A DNA stretch of 64,000 bases, from the NCBI GenBank assembly GCA_011525665.1, contig WYAU01000008.1:54111-118110 (forward strand), in the 5' to 3' direction. Positions 34,150 to 44,078 of this stretch are shown piece after piece; positions within the stretch are counted from its first letter, which is position 1, and each line of letters opens with the position of its first letter. The notes below the pieces were generated by a model. That model did no database searches, was not told the origin of the DNA, and saw only the letters and a list, made by a program, of their open reading frames with translations. The translations under genes were made by a program, and so were the position numbers. This DNA is from Candidatus Brocadia sp. Lineage in GTDB: Bacteria; Planctomycetota; Brocadiia; Brocadiales; Brocadiaceae.

Positions 34150-34824
34150 ATGTTTATACAGAAGATACACGTAGGGCCATTGCAGGTATGCTGCTATATT
34201 GTTATTGACAATGACTCTGCCGGGGCAATGATCATTGATCCGGGTGCAGAGGCAAGAACCATCATTGATTTCTTAAAAAATCAGTGTTTGGTTCCTGAAC
34301 TCATTGTAATCACACACGGGCACGGCGATCATATCGGCGCCAATGCCGAACTCAAAGAGGCCTTCCCCGGCATTCAAATCTGCGTACACGAAGATGACCA
34401 GGACATGCTCCCGTACCCGGCAAAAAACCTTTCCATCCTTGCCGCTTTTTACGGAGGAACAACGGTGCGGTCTCCTTTGGCAGACCGATTGCTGAAAGAT
34501 GGAGATACGATTGCAATTGGCAGATGCACATTTGAAATAATTCACACCCCCGGCCACACCCCCGGAGGGATATGTTTATACGGCAAAAACCGGGAGAATG
34601 GAATTCCTCCCGTGTTGTTTTCGGGAGATAGTCTTTTCAAAGAAAGTATCGGCAGAACGGATTTCCCGGGTTGCAGCCAGGAAAGGCTCGTCCGGTCCAT
34701 CCGAGAGCGATTGTTTATCCTTGATGAAAGAACGATTGTGTATCCCGGACATGGCCCGTCGACAACGATTGCGGAAGAAAAGAGAAACAATCCTTTTGTT
34801 ACCGAGGTAACTTTCCATGGTTGA
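34150..34824 (+). CDS. MBL-fold metallohydrolase (glyoxalase II-like)
   Basis: A 224-residue metallo-beta-lactamase-fold hydrolase. The dinuclear metal motif is THGHGDHIGAN, with further ligands in HTPGHTPGG, FSGDSLF and YPGHGPSTT. Proteins of this size and motif set are typical hydroxyacylglutathione-hydrolase-like enzymes acting on thioesters. It follows the NDK-like gene by 12 bases and overlaps gyrA by 8, so the three are co-transcribed. Confidence 0.9.
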   Translation: MFIQKIHVGPLQVCCYIVIDNDSAGAMIIDPGAEARTIIDFLKNQCLVPELIVITHGHGDHIGANAELKEAFPGIQICVHEDDQDMLPYPAKNLSILAAFYGGTTVRSPLADRLLKDGDTIAIGRCTFEIIHTPGHTPGGICLYGKNRENGIPPVLFSGDSLFKESIGRTDFPGCSQERLVRSIRERLFILDERTIVYPGHGPSTTIAEEKRNNPFVTEVTFHG

Positions 34825-37333
34825 GAGAAGAGAAAATATAAAAGAATTATTTATCGAAGAAGAGATGAAGGATTCGTATCTGAGCTACGCCATGAGCGTT
34901 ATCATGAGCCGCGCCCTTCCTGATGCGAGGGATGGCCTGAAACCGTCACAGAGACGTATCCTGGTTGCCATGAATGATCTCGGACTCGGCCCCCGTTCCA
35001 AATTCAGGAAATGCGCCAAGATTGCAGGTGATACAACCGGTAATTATCATCCTCATGGGGAGCAGGTGGTATACCCTACCCTTGTCCGTATGGCTCAGGA
35101 TTTTAACTATCGATATCCCCTCATCGAGGGGCAGGGGAACTTTGGTTCCATCGACGGTGACCCCCCTGCCGCCATGCGTTACACGGAAGCGCGTATGACG
35201 GAAGCTACCATGGTTATTATGGAAGATTTGGAAAGGGAGACCGTTGATTACGTGCCCAATTATGACGATACCCGGACAGAGCCGGTCGTCCTTCCTTCTA
35301 AATTTCCCAATTTGCTGTGCAATGGCTGCTCCGGTATTGCGGTCGGCATGGCCACGAGTATTCCACCGCATAATGTGAATGAAATTTGCGATGGAATTGC
35401 TGCTGTTATTGATAATCCCGAAATCACTGTTGATGAATTAATGAAGATCATCAAGGGACCTGATTTCCCCACAGGAGCGCTCATCTGCGGCTCCGAAGGC
35501 ATCAAAGAAGGCTATCGGACCGGCCGCGGGACGATTACCGTGCGGGCGCGGGCACACATCGAAACGTCCAAGAGCGGGAAAAAGAGCATTGTCGTGACAG
35601 AGATTCCCTATCAGCTCAACAGGGACAACATCCTGGAACGGATTGCTGAATTAGTGCGCGAAGAACAACTGAAAGGCATCGCAGATATCCGCAACGAAAG
35701 CGACCGCGAAGGGAGCCGCCTGGTTATTGATCTGAAGAAGGGGGAGGACGAAGAGGTTGTTTTGAACCAACTTTACAAACACACCAAACTCCAGGACAGT
35801 TTCAGCATCATCATGATTGCCCTGATCAACAACCGGCCGGAAACACTCAACCTGAAACAGATGCTGGTCTGCTATATTGAACACCGGAAGGTGGTGATTA
35901 TCCGCAGGACAAACTACTTGCTGGAGAAGGCACAGGCACGGGCACATATCCTGGAGGGGTTGCGTATCGCGCTCCAGAATATCGATGAAATTATCCGGAT
36001 AATCAAGGCCTCCGACTCTGTGGAAAGCGCACGCCAGGGGCTTATGGGAAAGTTTTCCCTTTCGGAGCTTCAAGCCAACTCCATCCTGGATATGAAACTC
36101 CAGAGGTTGACGGGACTCGAGCAGGGAAAGATAGAGGAAGAATATAAAAAAGTATGCGCCGATATCAAAGAATACCAGGCTATCCTTGCCAGTGAAAAGA
36201 GGGTGCTGGATATTATTAAAAAGGATATCGGGGACATTAAAGAACGTTTTGGTGATAAACGCCGTACGGAAATTGTCGGTGCCGTCACGGATTTGAATAT
36301 AGAAGACCTCATCGCAGAGGAAAGCAATGTCGTTATTATTACTCACGAAGGATATATAAAACGGTTGCCTCTTACATCCTACCGGAGACAACATCGCGGA
36401 GGCAAGGGAGTTGCCGGCGCCGACATGAAAGAGGGAGATTTCATAGAGCATTTATTTGTGGCGTCGACACATGACTATATCCTGTTTTTTACCGATCAGG
36501 GCCGGGTTTACTGGCTCAAGGTGTACGATATTCCACAAATGGCCAGGACGTCCAAAGGACGGGCGCTCATCAATTTACTGGAATTTAAAGAAGGCGAAAA
36601 GGTGACTTCTCTCATCCCCGTCAGGGATTTTGACGAACGGCAACTGGTCATGGCGACCAGTAACGGCATTATCAAAAAGACCGTGCTCAGCGCCTATGGT
36701 AATCCGAAAAAAGGTGGTATTATTGCTATCACCCTGGATGAAGGGGACAAGCTGATCGGCGTTAAATTGACAAACGGCAAACAAGACATCATCCTTGGCA
36801 CCGAACAGGGAAAGGCCATGCGTTTCTCCGAAGAAGACGTCAGAACCATGGGGCGCGTGACTCATGGGGTAAAAGGGATTACCCTCAAGGAAAAGGACAA
36901 GGTCAGGGATATCGTTATTGTAGACGAAAATGCCTCCCTGCTGACTGTCTGCGAAAATGGTTTTGGGAAACGCACCGATTTTGCGGAATATCCCGTTCAT
37001 CACCGGGGTGGACAGGGTGTCATCAACATTAAAACCACCGATAGAAACGGAAAGGTCGTGGCACTGATTGATGTAAGAGACCAGGACGAATTGATAATGA
37101 TTACCGCACGGGGAAAGGTGATGCGTACCTCAGTTAACGCCATTCGCGCTATCGGAAGGAATACGCAAGGGGTCAAGCTTTTTTCCATAGAAGAGGGAGA
37201 CAAGCTGGTGTCCGTTGCGCGTGTTGTTCCGGAAGAGACAAAAGCAGGAGAAGGCGCCGAAGAAGCCTTAAAGGAAGAAGCAGGGGAAGAGGAAATAGTT
37301 GAAGAAGGTACTCAGGAGAAGACAGAAGAGTAA
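34817..37333 (+). CDS. gyrA: DNA gyrase subunit A
   Basis: An 838-residue GyrA. The winged-helix/tower core includes the catalytic Tyr in AMRYTEARM (Tyr122, same number as in E. coli). The C-terminal beta-pinwheel begins with a GyrA-box-like QHRGGKG around residues 525-531, and the protein ends in an acidic tail as in E. coli. In the quinolone region, residue 83 is Gln and 87 is Pro ([10 protein letters not shown]) where E. coli has Ser and Asp. The ATG overlaps the MBL stop. ParC is less likely because of the box and the tail. Confidence 0.95.
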   Translation: MVERRENIKELFIEEEMKDSYLSYAMSVIMSRALPDARDGLKPSQRRILVAMNDLGLGPRSKFRKCAKIAGDTTGNYHPHGEQVVYPTLVRMAQDFNYRYPLIEGQGNFGSIDGDPPAAMRYTEARMTEATMVIMEDLERETVDYVPNYDDTRTEPVVLPSKFPNLLCNGCSGIAVGMATSIPPHNVNEICDGIAAVIDNPEITVDELMKIIKGPDFPTGALICGSEGIKEGYRTGRGTITVRARAHIETSKSGKKSIVVTEIPYQLNRDNILERIAELVREEQLKGIADIRNESDREGSRLVIDLKKGEDEEVVLNQLYKHTKLQDSFSIIMIALINNRPETLNLKQMLVCYIEHRKVVIIRRTNYLLEKAQARAHILEGLRIALQNIDEIIRIIKASDSVESARQGLMGKFSLSELQANSILDMKLQRLTGLEQGKIEEEYKKVCADIKEYQAILASEKRVLDIIKKDIGDIKERFGDKRRTEIVGAVTDLNIEDLIAEESNVVIITHEGYIKRLPLTSYRRQHRGGKGVAGADMKEGDFIEHLFVASTHDYILFFTDQGRVYWLKVYDIPQMARTSKGRALINLLEFKEGEKVTSLIPVRDFDERQLVMATSNGIIKKTVLSAYGNPKKGGIIAITLDEGDKLIGVKLTNGKQDIILGTEQGKAMRFSEEDVRTMGRVTHGVKGITLKEKDKVRDIVIVDENASLLTVCENGFGKRTDFAEYPVHHRGGQGVINIKTTDRNGKVVALIDVRDQDELIMITARGKVMRTSVNAIRAIGRNTQGVKLFSIEEGDKLVSVARVVPEETKAGEGAEEALKEEAGEEEIVEEGTQEKTEE

Positions 37334-37379
37334 AGCGCCTCATTACAGGAATTTTTCAAACGGCCTAATTGTAACATTT

Positions 37380-38183
37380 ATGGTGGACCAAAAATATCCC
37401 CTATCTGCCTGCATTATCACCTTCAACGAAGAATCCCGAATCCGTGATTGTCTTGAGAGTGTAAGATGGGTAGATGAGATTCTTGTGGTGGATTCGTTCA
37501 GTACGGATAAAACGGTAGATATTTGCACGGAATATTCTGACAGGGTATATCAAAGGGCGTGGCCTGGAAATATCGATCAGAAGAACTACGCTATTGGTCT
37601 GGCAAAGAACGATTGGGTCCTTTGCCTGGATGCCGATGAAAGACTATCTTCTGGACTGACTATGGAAATCCAGAATGCTCTTCAAAATCCCGGTGATACG
37701 CTGGGATTTTTTTTCCCCCGGCGCAGTTTCTATCTCGGACGGTGGATTTATCACGGGGATTGGTATCCGGATTATCAGTTGCGACTCTTCAAAAGGGGAT
37801 ACGGGAAGTGGCAAGGCACAAATCCTCATGGGCGGGTGATCGTCGATGGTAAGACCGGCTACATGAAACATGACATTTACCACTTCAATTACAAAAATTT
37901 TTCTCATCAGTTGAGGACCATTGATAACTATTCCAATATCTTTGCCGATGTCATGGTCGAACGGGGTAAGGGTTTTAGTCTGTTCCAATTAATTTTCAGG
38001 CCCCTCTATAAATTTATTAAAGTCTATATTATAAAGCGGGGGTTTTTAGATGGGCTCCCTGGATTTATTCTGGCAATCTCAAATGCCTTTTATATTTTTG
38101 TTAAATATGTAAAACTCTGGGAAAGAACGCCTCATGCTCCTCCTGAGACAATGACGCAAAAGAACCATAAAAATCAGAAATAG
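37380..38183 (+). CDS. GT2 glycosyltransferase, WaaE/KdtX-like
   Basis: A 267-residue family 2 glycosyltransferase. PLSACIITFNEESRIRDCL is the GT-A nucleotide-binding start, WVDEILVVDSFSTDKT and LCLDADERLSS carry the DxD-type aspartates, and the hydrophobic C-terminal segment (GFILAISNAFYIFVKYVKLW) is typical of the WaaE/KdtX branch that adds sugars to the LPS inner core. The ATG at 37380 is preferred to an upstream frame start (37299) that would sit inside gyrA. No strong Shine-Dalgarno is seen. Confidence 0.85.
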   Translation: MVDQKYPLSACIITFNEESRIRDCLESVRWVDEILVVDSFSTDKTVDICTEYSDRVYQRAWPGNIDQKNYAIGLAKNDWVLCLDADERLSSGLTMEIQNALQNPGDTLGFFFPRRSFYLGRWIYHGDWYPDYQLRLFKRGYGKWQGTNPHGRVIVDGKTGYMKHDIYHFNYKNFSHQLRTIDNYSNIFADVMVERGKGFSLFQLIFRPLYKFIKVYIIKRGFLDGLPGFILAISNAFYIFVKYVKLWERTPHAPPETMTQKNHKNQK

Positions 38184-38251
38184 GAGCCGCTTCCCGGTAG
38201 TGATTTGTTATCTTGCCTACCTAAGTGTTTAGAATTTCAAAACGAAAAATA

Positions 38252-38315
38252 GGATAACCCCCCCCTTCATCCCCCGAATAAAGGGGGACTAAGCGGGTTG
38301 TTCTGTGCGTAATTT
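38252..38315. repeat. Dispersed GC-rich repeat (copy 2)
   Basis: Intergenic copy of the element that also lies inside the coding region at 6454-6514. Both share GGATAA, the opposed C-run and G-run and the flank TCTGTGCxTAATTT. It separates the GT2 gene from the radical SAM/SPASM gene. Confidence 0.7.
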
Positions 38316-38351
38316 ATTAATATTCACTATAAAAAGGACAGTATTTAACAA

Positions 38352-39338
38352 ATGTCCGCTATGAAAAAACTATACACATCCGTCTTGCCTCATATCCACG
38401 CATTCTTTGGGAGAACATATCTGCCATATTTCCCATCTAAAATATCGATAGAATCAGGAAACTTGTGCAACCTGCGCTGCCCTTTATGTCCAACAGGACA
38501 GCAAGACAAAAGTGCTAAAAAGGGGTTTCTTTCTTTCACTGTATTTAAAAAGGTGATAGACGAAACAGGGCAAAACCTCACCATGATACGTTTGTATAAC
38601 TGGGGAGAGCCGCTCCTGAACAAGAATTTTCTCAGGATGGTTCGTTATGCAAAAGAGCGTGGTATTGATTTGAAGATCAGTACAAACCTGTCGCTGAAAA
38701 TAGAAGATACCACAATTGAGGCGTTGTTAAAGTCAGGGCTTGAAAAGATCTATATATCCTGCAATGGGGCAAGCAGGACCACCTATCAAAAGTACCATAT
38801 CGGTGGAGATTTTGAACTGGTTATGGATAATATGAAAAGGGTGGTTCAAAAGAAAAGAGAAATACCCGGTTGCCGTACCAGGCTTGTCTGGCTGTTTCAC
38901 GTCTTCAAACACAACGAACACGAGATAGAGACGGCAAAGAAACTGGCCCAAAAAATAGGGATCACAATCAAGGTATCCAAAATGAGACCCGATATGGGGA
39001 AAGAAATCTTTGAGACAACCCTGAAGGCGCTGGAAAGGGACAGGGAATGGATACCCGATAACCCCGAATATACGGTCGTTTCAGAAAAACGTCAGAAAAG
39101 GGTGGGCTGCACGCTTCCCTGGACAGAGACGGTGATTAATTGGGATGGTAGCGTGTTGCCCTGCTGTGCGGTTTATAGTGAAAAATACGCCTTCGGCAAC
39201 ATCCTCGAGAATTCTTTCGCAGAAATCTGGAATAACGAGATGTACGTTGCAGCCCGGAAAGAAATTCTGGGGATAAAGAATGACAGAGAAACGATTTGCC
39301 ATATATGTAAAAGGAGCGGGTATCTGCATGGAGGATAA
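38352..39338 (+). CDS. Radical SAM/SPASM protein
   Basis: A 328-residue protein. The radical SAM motif is CNLRCPLC near residue 39, and the C-terminal SPASM region supplies more Cys ligands: GCTLPW, LPCCAVYSE and CHICKRSG at the end, so extra Fe-S clusters are expected. Family members modify peptides or act on carbohydrates (for example in aminoglycoside or cell-wall tailoring). The neighbouring WaaE-like glycosyltransferase hints at LPS or glycan modification; this is an inference. The start may be 38352 or the Met three codons later. Confidence 0.85.
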   Translation: MSAMKKLYTSVLPHIHAFFGRTYLPYFPSKISIESGNLCNLRCPLCPTGQQDKSAKKGFLSFTVFKKVIDETGQNLTMIRLYNWGEPLLNKNFLRMVRYAKERGIDLKISTNLSLKIEDTTIEALLKSGLEKIYISCNGASRTTYQKYHIGGDFELVMDNMKRVVQKKREIPGCRTRLVWLFHVFKHNEHEIETAKKLAQKIGITIKVSKMRPDMGKEIFETTLKALERDREWIPDNPEYTVVSEKRQKRVGCTLPWTETVINWDGSVLPCCAVYSEKYAFGNILENSFAEIWNNEMYVAARKEILGIKNDRETICHICKRSGYLHGG

Positions 39339-39351
39339 TTTACGATTTACG

Positions 39352-39415
39352 ACCTGAATCTTGCACCAAATAGACCGCTCCCGTGTGAGCGGTCTATTTG
39401 GTGCAAGATTCAGGT
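39352..39415. repeat. Perfect 29-bp inverted repeat
   Basis: ACCTGAATCTTGCACCAAAT followed by AGACCGCTC at 39352-39380 is exactly complementary to 39387-39415, with the six-base loop CCGTGT. The stem is long and partly GC-rich, and no T-run follows on either strand. It begins 13 bases after the radical SAM/SPASM stop and ends 38 bases before the P460-like start. It could stop transcription, be a small mobile or REP-type element, or be processed in RNA. Confidence 0.85.
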
Positions 39416-39453
39416 ATAAAATTGAAGGTACTCTAATCATTATATCAGAGAAC

Positions 39454-40002
39454 ATGTGTATCATGTCTACCAGCAAAAACCCCAACATTAAATACCAAAC
39501 CTTCATTTCACTCTTTACTGTCTCCTGCTTAATTTCCGCACTCTTGCTAATATTCTGGAGTAAACGTGGCACTGGCGAACTACTGAAAAAAGAAGGTGAG
39601 ACGGATGCACAAACCTTGTGGACTTATATGACCGTGGACAATCCATACCAGCAATACCCCACATGGCCTGGCAAAGAAGGCTTTTACGAGAGTACCATGC
39701 CGCCCGGCAATATCCTTAAATTGTATGTAAATGACCTTGCCCTGGACACCATTGTGAATAAAAGAGGCGTGTTTCCGGAGGGTGCATTACTGATCAAAGA
39801 AAATTATACTGATGACAGGAAGTTATTTTTGATTACGGTAATGTACAAGATGAAAGGCTTTTATCCCGCAGGGCATGATTGGTACTGGATAAAATATAAA
39901 CCCGATGGAGAAGTACGCCTGGAGGGTAAGGTCGATGCATGCATTAATTGCCATGTTGGGGTTGCGGGTAATGACTATGTTTTTACGGGGAGTATAAAAT
40001 AA
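39454..40002 (+). CDS. Membrane-anchored cytochrome P460-like c-type haem protein
   Basis: A 182-residue protein with one N-terminal membrane helix ([19 protein letters not shown]) and a periplasmic domain resembling the cytochrome P460 family: [25 protein letters not shown] and [20 protein letters not shown], ending with the haem-c motif CINCH at about residue 166. P460 proteins oxidise hydroxylamine or bind NO. The Lys that cross-links the haem in true P460 cannot be identified by eye. The start may be 39454 or 39463. It lies just after the 29-bp inverted repeat and has no evident operon partner. Confidence 0.75.
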   Translation: MCIMSTSKNPNIKYQTFISLFTVSCLISALLLIFWSKRGTGELLKKEGETDAQTLWTYMTVDNPYQQYPTWPGKEGFYESTMPPGNILKLYVNDLALDTIVNKRGVFPEGALLIKENYTDDRKLFLITVMYKMKGFYPAGHDWYWIKYKPDGEVRLEGKVDACINCHVGVAGNDYVFTGSIK

Positions 40003-40261
40003 TGTATTGTTTGCGGGATTGCCGATTCGCTAATGGCCAGGGCACACGTATTACCCTCTGTTGCGCCGGACGCACCAGGGGTATGACCAGTCATTGATTT
40101 TGTTGAACTTATCGGGATAAAGCAGGCCTTTCCGTATCAAATTCTTTTCTGTCAGAAACCGTGAAGCGGATAACAGAAACTCACGCTGAACATCTTTGGG
40201 GTGTTCTTTCTCCCCGTGTCTGAATTGCCATTATGTCCCGTTTTCCTGTAAAAAACCGGCG

Positions 40262-41011
40262 TCACATCTTTCCGGCCCTATCTGCATCGGTCTTCTCGGA
40301 CGGCCAGTAATAGGCATCCGGGGTCGGACGGCTGCCGAAAATGGCTGTTCCAATACGCACCATGTTTGCGCCTTCCTCAATTGCGATCCGGTAATCTCCG
40401 GACATACCCATAGAAAGATATTTCATGCATACCCTGTCAATGCCTTCTTTGGTTATAGCGTCATATATTTCCTTCAATGCTTTAAAGCACTTACGGATTA
40501 TTACTTCGTCTTTCGTAAAAAGACCGATCGTCATGAGCCCACATATTTTCAATGTATCGTATCTGGCGGTCTGCCTGACTAATGAAATTGCCTCTTCCGG
40601 GGAGATACCATATTTGCTTTCCTCATGAGAGGTGTTGACCTGGATCAGAATGTCCAGGGAACGGCCCTCCTGCTGGAGCCGCTGGTCCAACTTCTCAACC
40701 AGATGCAGCCTGTCTACCGAATGAATCATGTCTGCAAATTTCAGTACGTCTCTCACCTTGTTTGTCTGGAGATGTCCGATAAAATGCCATTCTGCCCCCT
40801 CTCTTTTTAATATCTCGTATTTTTTCAGGGCTTCCTGTACCTTATTTTCTCCGATAATACGCCCCCCGGCCTTGATGGCTTCACGTATCCGTTCCGAATC
40901 TACCGTCTTGGTTGCCATAACCAGGGTAATATCTTCTGGCCTTTTGCCCACTTTTCCGGCTGCGTCAGCGATGTTCTGTCTTACCTGTTCAAGGTTTTCT
41001 TTGATCGACAT
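40262..41011 (-). CDS. yggS: PLP homeostasis protein YggS
   Basis: A 249-residue YggS/PLPBP-family protein. The PLP-binding Lys is in VMATKTVDSE, followed by IIGENKVQEALKKY, WHFIGHLQTNK and, at the C-terminus, LSMGMSGDYRIAIEEGANMV with VRIGTAIFG. The family binds PLP without a known catalytic reaction and buffers vitamin B6 and amino-acid metabolism. It is divergent from the secreted Fn3 protein gene and not in an operon. Confidence 0.93.
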   Translation of the reverse strand: MSIKENLEQVRQNIADAAGKVGKRPEDITLVMATKTVDSERIREAIKAGGRIIGENKVQEALKKYEILKREGAEWHFIGHLQTNKVRDVLKFADMIHSVDRLHLVEKLDQRLQQEGRSLDILIQVNTSHEESKYGISPEEAISLVRQTARYDTLKICGLMTIGLFTKDEVIIRKCFKALKEIYDAITKEGIDRVCMKYLSMGMSGDYRIAIEEGANMVRIGTAIFGSRPTPDAYYWPSEKTDADRAGKM

Positions 41012-41154
41012 ATATTCTCCAAAAATGTGTTGCGTTTGACGTGTAAAAAAGGTACTGTGACTATATAAGTATAATAAATAAAGAAGATCATGTAATCAAG
41101 AAATCACGAGAAAAAAACCCGGGAGAGATTTGAGGGTCGTAAGAGGGAAGGATT

Positions 41155-43026
41155 ATGAAAAACACTCTCGCAAGAAGTATTCCCACATGTGTAAGGCTGA
41201 GATTTATATCCTGTTTCTCCTGTTGCGCCGGGTTTCAGTTTTTGTTCGGTGCGCTATTGATCGGTGAACCGCTAGCATCCGGTTCATACGTACCAAAGAA
41301 GGAAGACAGGAGTGTCTCTTGTCTGAAAAGCCACGTGGAAATGTCAGGCAACAAGAGTCATCGATACGGCAGTCGAAATCACATGACAGTTGCCCATATC
41401 CATGACCTTAGGCCATGGGGCAGGGTATACTCCCAAAATACGCAGTCAGCATATTATGCTCTCCATGCCACGGCCTCCGGTTCGCCATCAGCAACTTCTT
41501 TACCTGCAATAAAGACGGTTTCCGCTTCGAATGTAACGCATAATTCGGCGACGTTAGTTGGGATTGTAAATGCTCATGGATTATCAACGACTGCATGGTT
41601 TCAATACCGGGTTGTCAACGGGCCATCCAAAGATACCTTTTCAACTCAAACGGTAATTGGAACAAGCGACACGGAGGTAAGTATGAGAATAATTGGGTTG
41701 CTTCCGGCAACGACGTATTATTACAGGATTGTGGCAAGGAACGACGCCGGAACTTCATACGGAAGCGAGGTGTCATTTACTACAATAGATATGCATGCAC
41801 AAACGACAGAAATAACCCCGCCCGTTGGTTCTGTGAGCATCAACAACGGAGGTTACTGCGCAAACTCTTTAACCGTTGCCGTAAACCTTTCTGCCACTGA
41901 CAATACTGGTGTTACGGGTTATTATCTTTCTACCAGTGCCGTTCCTCCTTCTCAATATACTGCCGGATGGACTTCAATAGCACCAACTATCAATTACAAA
42001 GAGGATGTGTCCTATACCTTAGGTGACGGTGACGGCAGGAATACGATATATGTATGGTATAAAGATGCTTCCGGGAATATGTCAGACACAGCCAGTGCCT
42101 CCATTGTCGTGGATACAACACCCCCGGCAATTACTGTCACCAGTCCAACAACTGATCAAACCTATACGACCGCAAACGGTACAATAACAATCAGCGGCAG
42201 CGCCTCAGACGATATAAATGAAATAACCGCCATCGCGTGGAGTAATACGGGGGGAAGGAACGAGACGGAAAGAAAAACAATTGAGTGGGCTATTCCGAAC
42301 ATAAAACTGGAAAAGGGGGATAATGTGATAACCGTGACAGCCATGGATAGTGTCGGTAATACCGGAATAGCCACGATAACGATAACCTACGCGGAGGCCA
42401 ATAATCCCCCGGCGGTGATAACGGGGCCTGCAACGAGTATAGCAATTGGTTTGGCTACTTTGACCGGGACGGTAAATGCAATGGGATTGCCGGCTACAAC
42501 GTGGTTTCACTATGGCACGAGCAGTGAGCATTATACTGACTCATCACCTGTACAAAGCATAGAAAACGTCTTTGATGATATACCAGTAAGCTACCGGATA
42601 AGCGGATTGCGGGCAGGAACGACGTACTATTGCCGGCTTGCCGCACAAAATAGCGCCGGCACTGTTTACGGAGACGAAGTGACCTTTAACACGTTACCAT
42701 CCAAAGGCAGGATTACGGGAGATGTTGTGCACGTTATTAAAGGGGAACCTGTTGAATCTGCGAGATTACGGCTCAAAGGGACAAAGGCAAGAAAAAAATC
42801 TTTCAAGATAACCTTCTCTCAGGAAAACGGATTTTTTGAGTTTAAAGATTTAGATGCGGATACGTATGATATTTCTGTAATAAAAACAGATTTTAAGAGT
42901 ACGAGTCAGGCGATAGAACTTGGAGCAGGTGAAGGAAAAAAGGTCAGAATTAACCTGGAAAAGATAAAAGAAGAAGGCAAAGACCAATCAAAAGATGTCA
43001 AAAATGATCACCAGAAGGTAGACTAA
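41155..43026 (+). CDS. Secreted surface protein with fibronectin III and Ig-like repeats
   Basis: A 623-residue exported protein. A probable signal peptide covers roughly residues 1-42 (with FQFLFGALLIGEPLASG). Two Fn3-like repeats are seen at about 115-205 (ATTYYYRIVARNDAGTSYG) and 415-510 (GTTYYCRLAAQNSAGTVYG). Between them are Ig-like segments (DTTPPAITVTSPTT). The C-terminal 100 residues form a carboxypeptidase-regulatory-like beta domain (FFEFKDLDADTYDISV). It is probably an adhesive or structural extracellular protein. It ends with a Lys-rich tail. Confidence 0.8.
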   Translation: MKNTLARSIPTCVRLRFISCFSCCAGFQFLFGALLIGEPLASGSYVPKKEDRSVSCLKSHVEMSGNKSHRYGSRNHMTVAHIHDLRPWGRVYSQNTQSAYYALHATASGSPSATSLPAIKTVSASNVTHNSATLVGIVNAHGLSTTAWFQYRVVNGPSKDTFSTQTVIGTSDTEVSMRIIGLLPATTYYYRIVARNDAGTSYGSEVSFTTIDMHAQTTEITPPVGSVSINNGGYCANSLTVAVNLSATDNTGVTGYYLSTSAVPPSQYTAGWTSIAPTINYKEDVSYTLGDGDGRNTIYVWYKDASGNMSDTASASIVVDTTPPAITVTSPTTDQTYTTANGTITISGSASDDINEITAIAWSNTGGRNETERKTIEWAIPNIKLEKGDNVITVTAMDSVGNTGIATITITYAEANNPPAVITGPATSIAIGLATLTGTVNAMGLPATTWFHYGTSSEHYTDSSPVQSIENVFDDIPVSYRISGLRAGTTYYCRLAAQNSAGTVYGDEVTFNTLPSKGRITGDVVHVIKGEPVESARLRLKGTKARKKSFKITFSQENGFFEFKDLDADTYDISVIKTDFKSTSQAIELGAGEGKKVRINLEKIKEEGKDQSKDVKNDHQKVD

Positions 43027-43036
43027 CCTTCTTAAT

Positions 43037-43525
43037 TTATTTCAGATACTTCTTTCTCCACTCATCATACCGTTTCTTCATCTGATTGATATGTCCCGGT
43101 ATATGTTCCTCGTAAACCTCCAACCAATCATCCAGGGTAACGGTTTCATTCTCCAGAGAACCAACTGAGTTTAACCAGACCGGCTCCGGCAATGCCTTGA
43201 TAAGTTTGTACGACGCAAGACGAAGTCTCCTGAATAATTCCAATGCCTCTTCAGTGCTTTGATCCTGATAACGAAATGCCTCCGACCATTTGTCCTGATC
43301 ATAGGCTGCAATGGATTTTCCGGGTTCAGCAATCAATTTTCTGCACTTGACGTATGCATTCGCCTCACTGTCGGCGATATGAATGATAACTTCGTGGATG
43401 CTCCAGCGGTCAGGCGAAGGTTTGAACGACCACATCTCCTTCGGAAACTGTTTTAATGCCTCCGCAAGCTGGGCGTACCCCTTGCCGTACGATTCGATCT
43501 TCTGCATTCGCTCTTCTCTTTTCAT
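43037..43525 (-). CDS. DinB-like helical protein
   Basis: A 162-residue four-helix DinB/YfiT superfamily protein. The metal-type histidines are present in WSIHEVIIHIADSE and HIPGHINQMKKRYDEW. The family includes thiol-dependent transferases and proteins of unknown function induced by DNA damage; no substrate can be inferred. It is convergent with the Fn3 protein gene (gap 10 bases), and a good GGAG-type site precedes its ATG at 43525. Confidence 0.8.
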   Translation of the reverse strand: MKREERMQKIESYGKGYAQLAEALKQFPKEMWSFKPSPDRWSIHEVIIHIADSEANAYVKCRKLIAEPGKSIAAYDQDKWSEAFRYQDQSTEEALELFRRLRLASYKLIKALPEPVWLNSVGSLENETVTLDDWLEVYEEHIPGHINQMKKRYDEWRKKYLK

Positions 43526-44078
43526 TACAACTCTCTCCTTTTGTTGTTTTAGATATAATTTGGGAAATGAGTGAAATCAATACATAAATACTACGGAATT
43601 TCAAACAACAATATCCTCCCCTGTTTCCCTCAAGGGGAGGGATAAAAGGGGTGGTTTCTCCTCACTGAGTGGGAAAAACAACCATCCCCGCGCTGGCAGG
43701 GGTGAAGGGGGGCTGGTATTGCGAAAAAAGATATTGTAAACCGCCAAAGATCTAATCAAAAAATGAGAGGACAAAAGAACTTCAGAAGATGGGGCTTAAT
43801 GATAAAACTGTAATAAGTTTAGCATTTTCTAAACAAATTTTACAGATATTTTTCAGTGTCTACGACTAAAACATGCCACCCCGTTCCAACCTTCCCCCCC
43901 TAAAGCGGGAAAGGGCTAGCTGCAATCCACAGATTGAGGATAATGATACGTGTTAACAAAGGAGACAATCCGTGCAGGTAATTTGGTTGCGACTGTGCAG
44001 TGCTATGTTATAATAATTGAGCAAATAAGTTTTGGACAATCGTCTCATTGGCTTAGGCTTATGGGGAGGAAGAAGTAA
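43526..44078. other. Intergenic region rich in GC-block repeats
   Basis: No gene recognised. It contains the 130-bp element at 43608-43737 and a further CCTTCCCCCCCTAAAGCGGG block near 43890. GGAGGAAGAAGTAA immediately precedes the ATG of the HAO-like pseudogene at 44079, so that gene's ribosome binding site is still intact. Confidence 0.5.
43608..43737. repeat. 130-bp repeat element with short terminal inverted repeats
   Basis: The ends ACAATATC (43608-43615) and GATATTGT (43730-43737) are exact inverted repeats. Inside are a hairpin CCTCCCCT / AGGGGAGG (43615-43622 with 43633-43640) and a second C/G block (CCATCCCCGCGCTGGCAGGGG). It resembles REP or MITE-like elements. No coding capacity. 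Confidence 0.5.

Noticed and set aside
35651..36451. A 266-codon open frame on the minus strand inside gyrA
   Set aside because: It is antisense to the well-conserved GyrA tower region, has no family resemblance and no ribosome binding site; a shadow of gyrA codon use.
41030..41080. TTGACG and TATAAT boxes upstream of the Fn3 protein gene
   Set aside because: They are 28 bases apart, too far for one sigma-70 promoter; not reported as a promoter.
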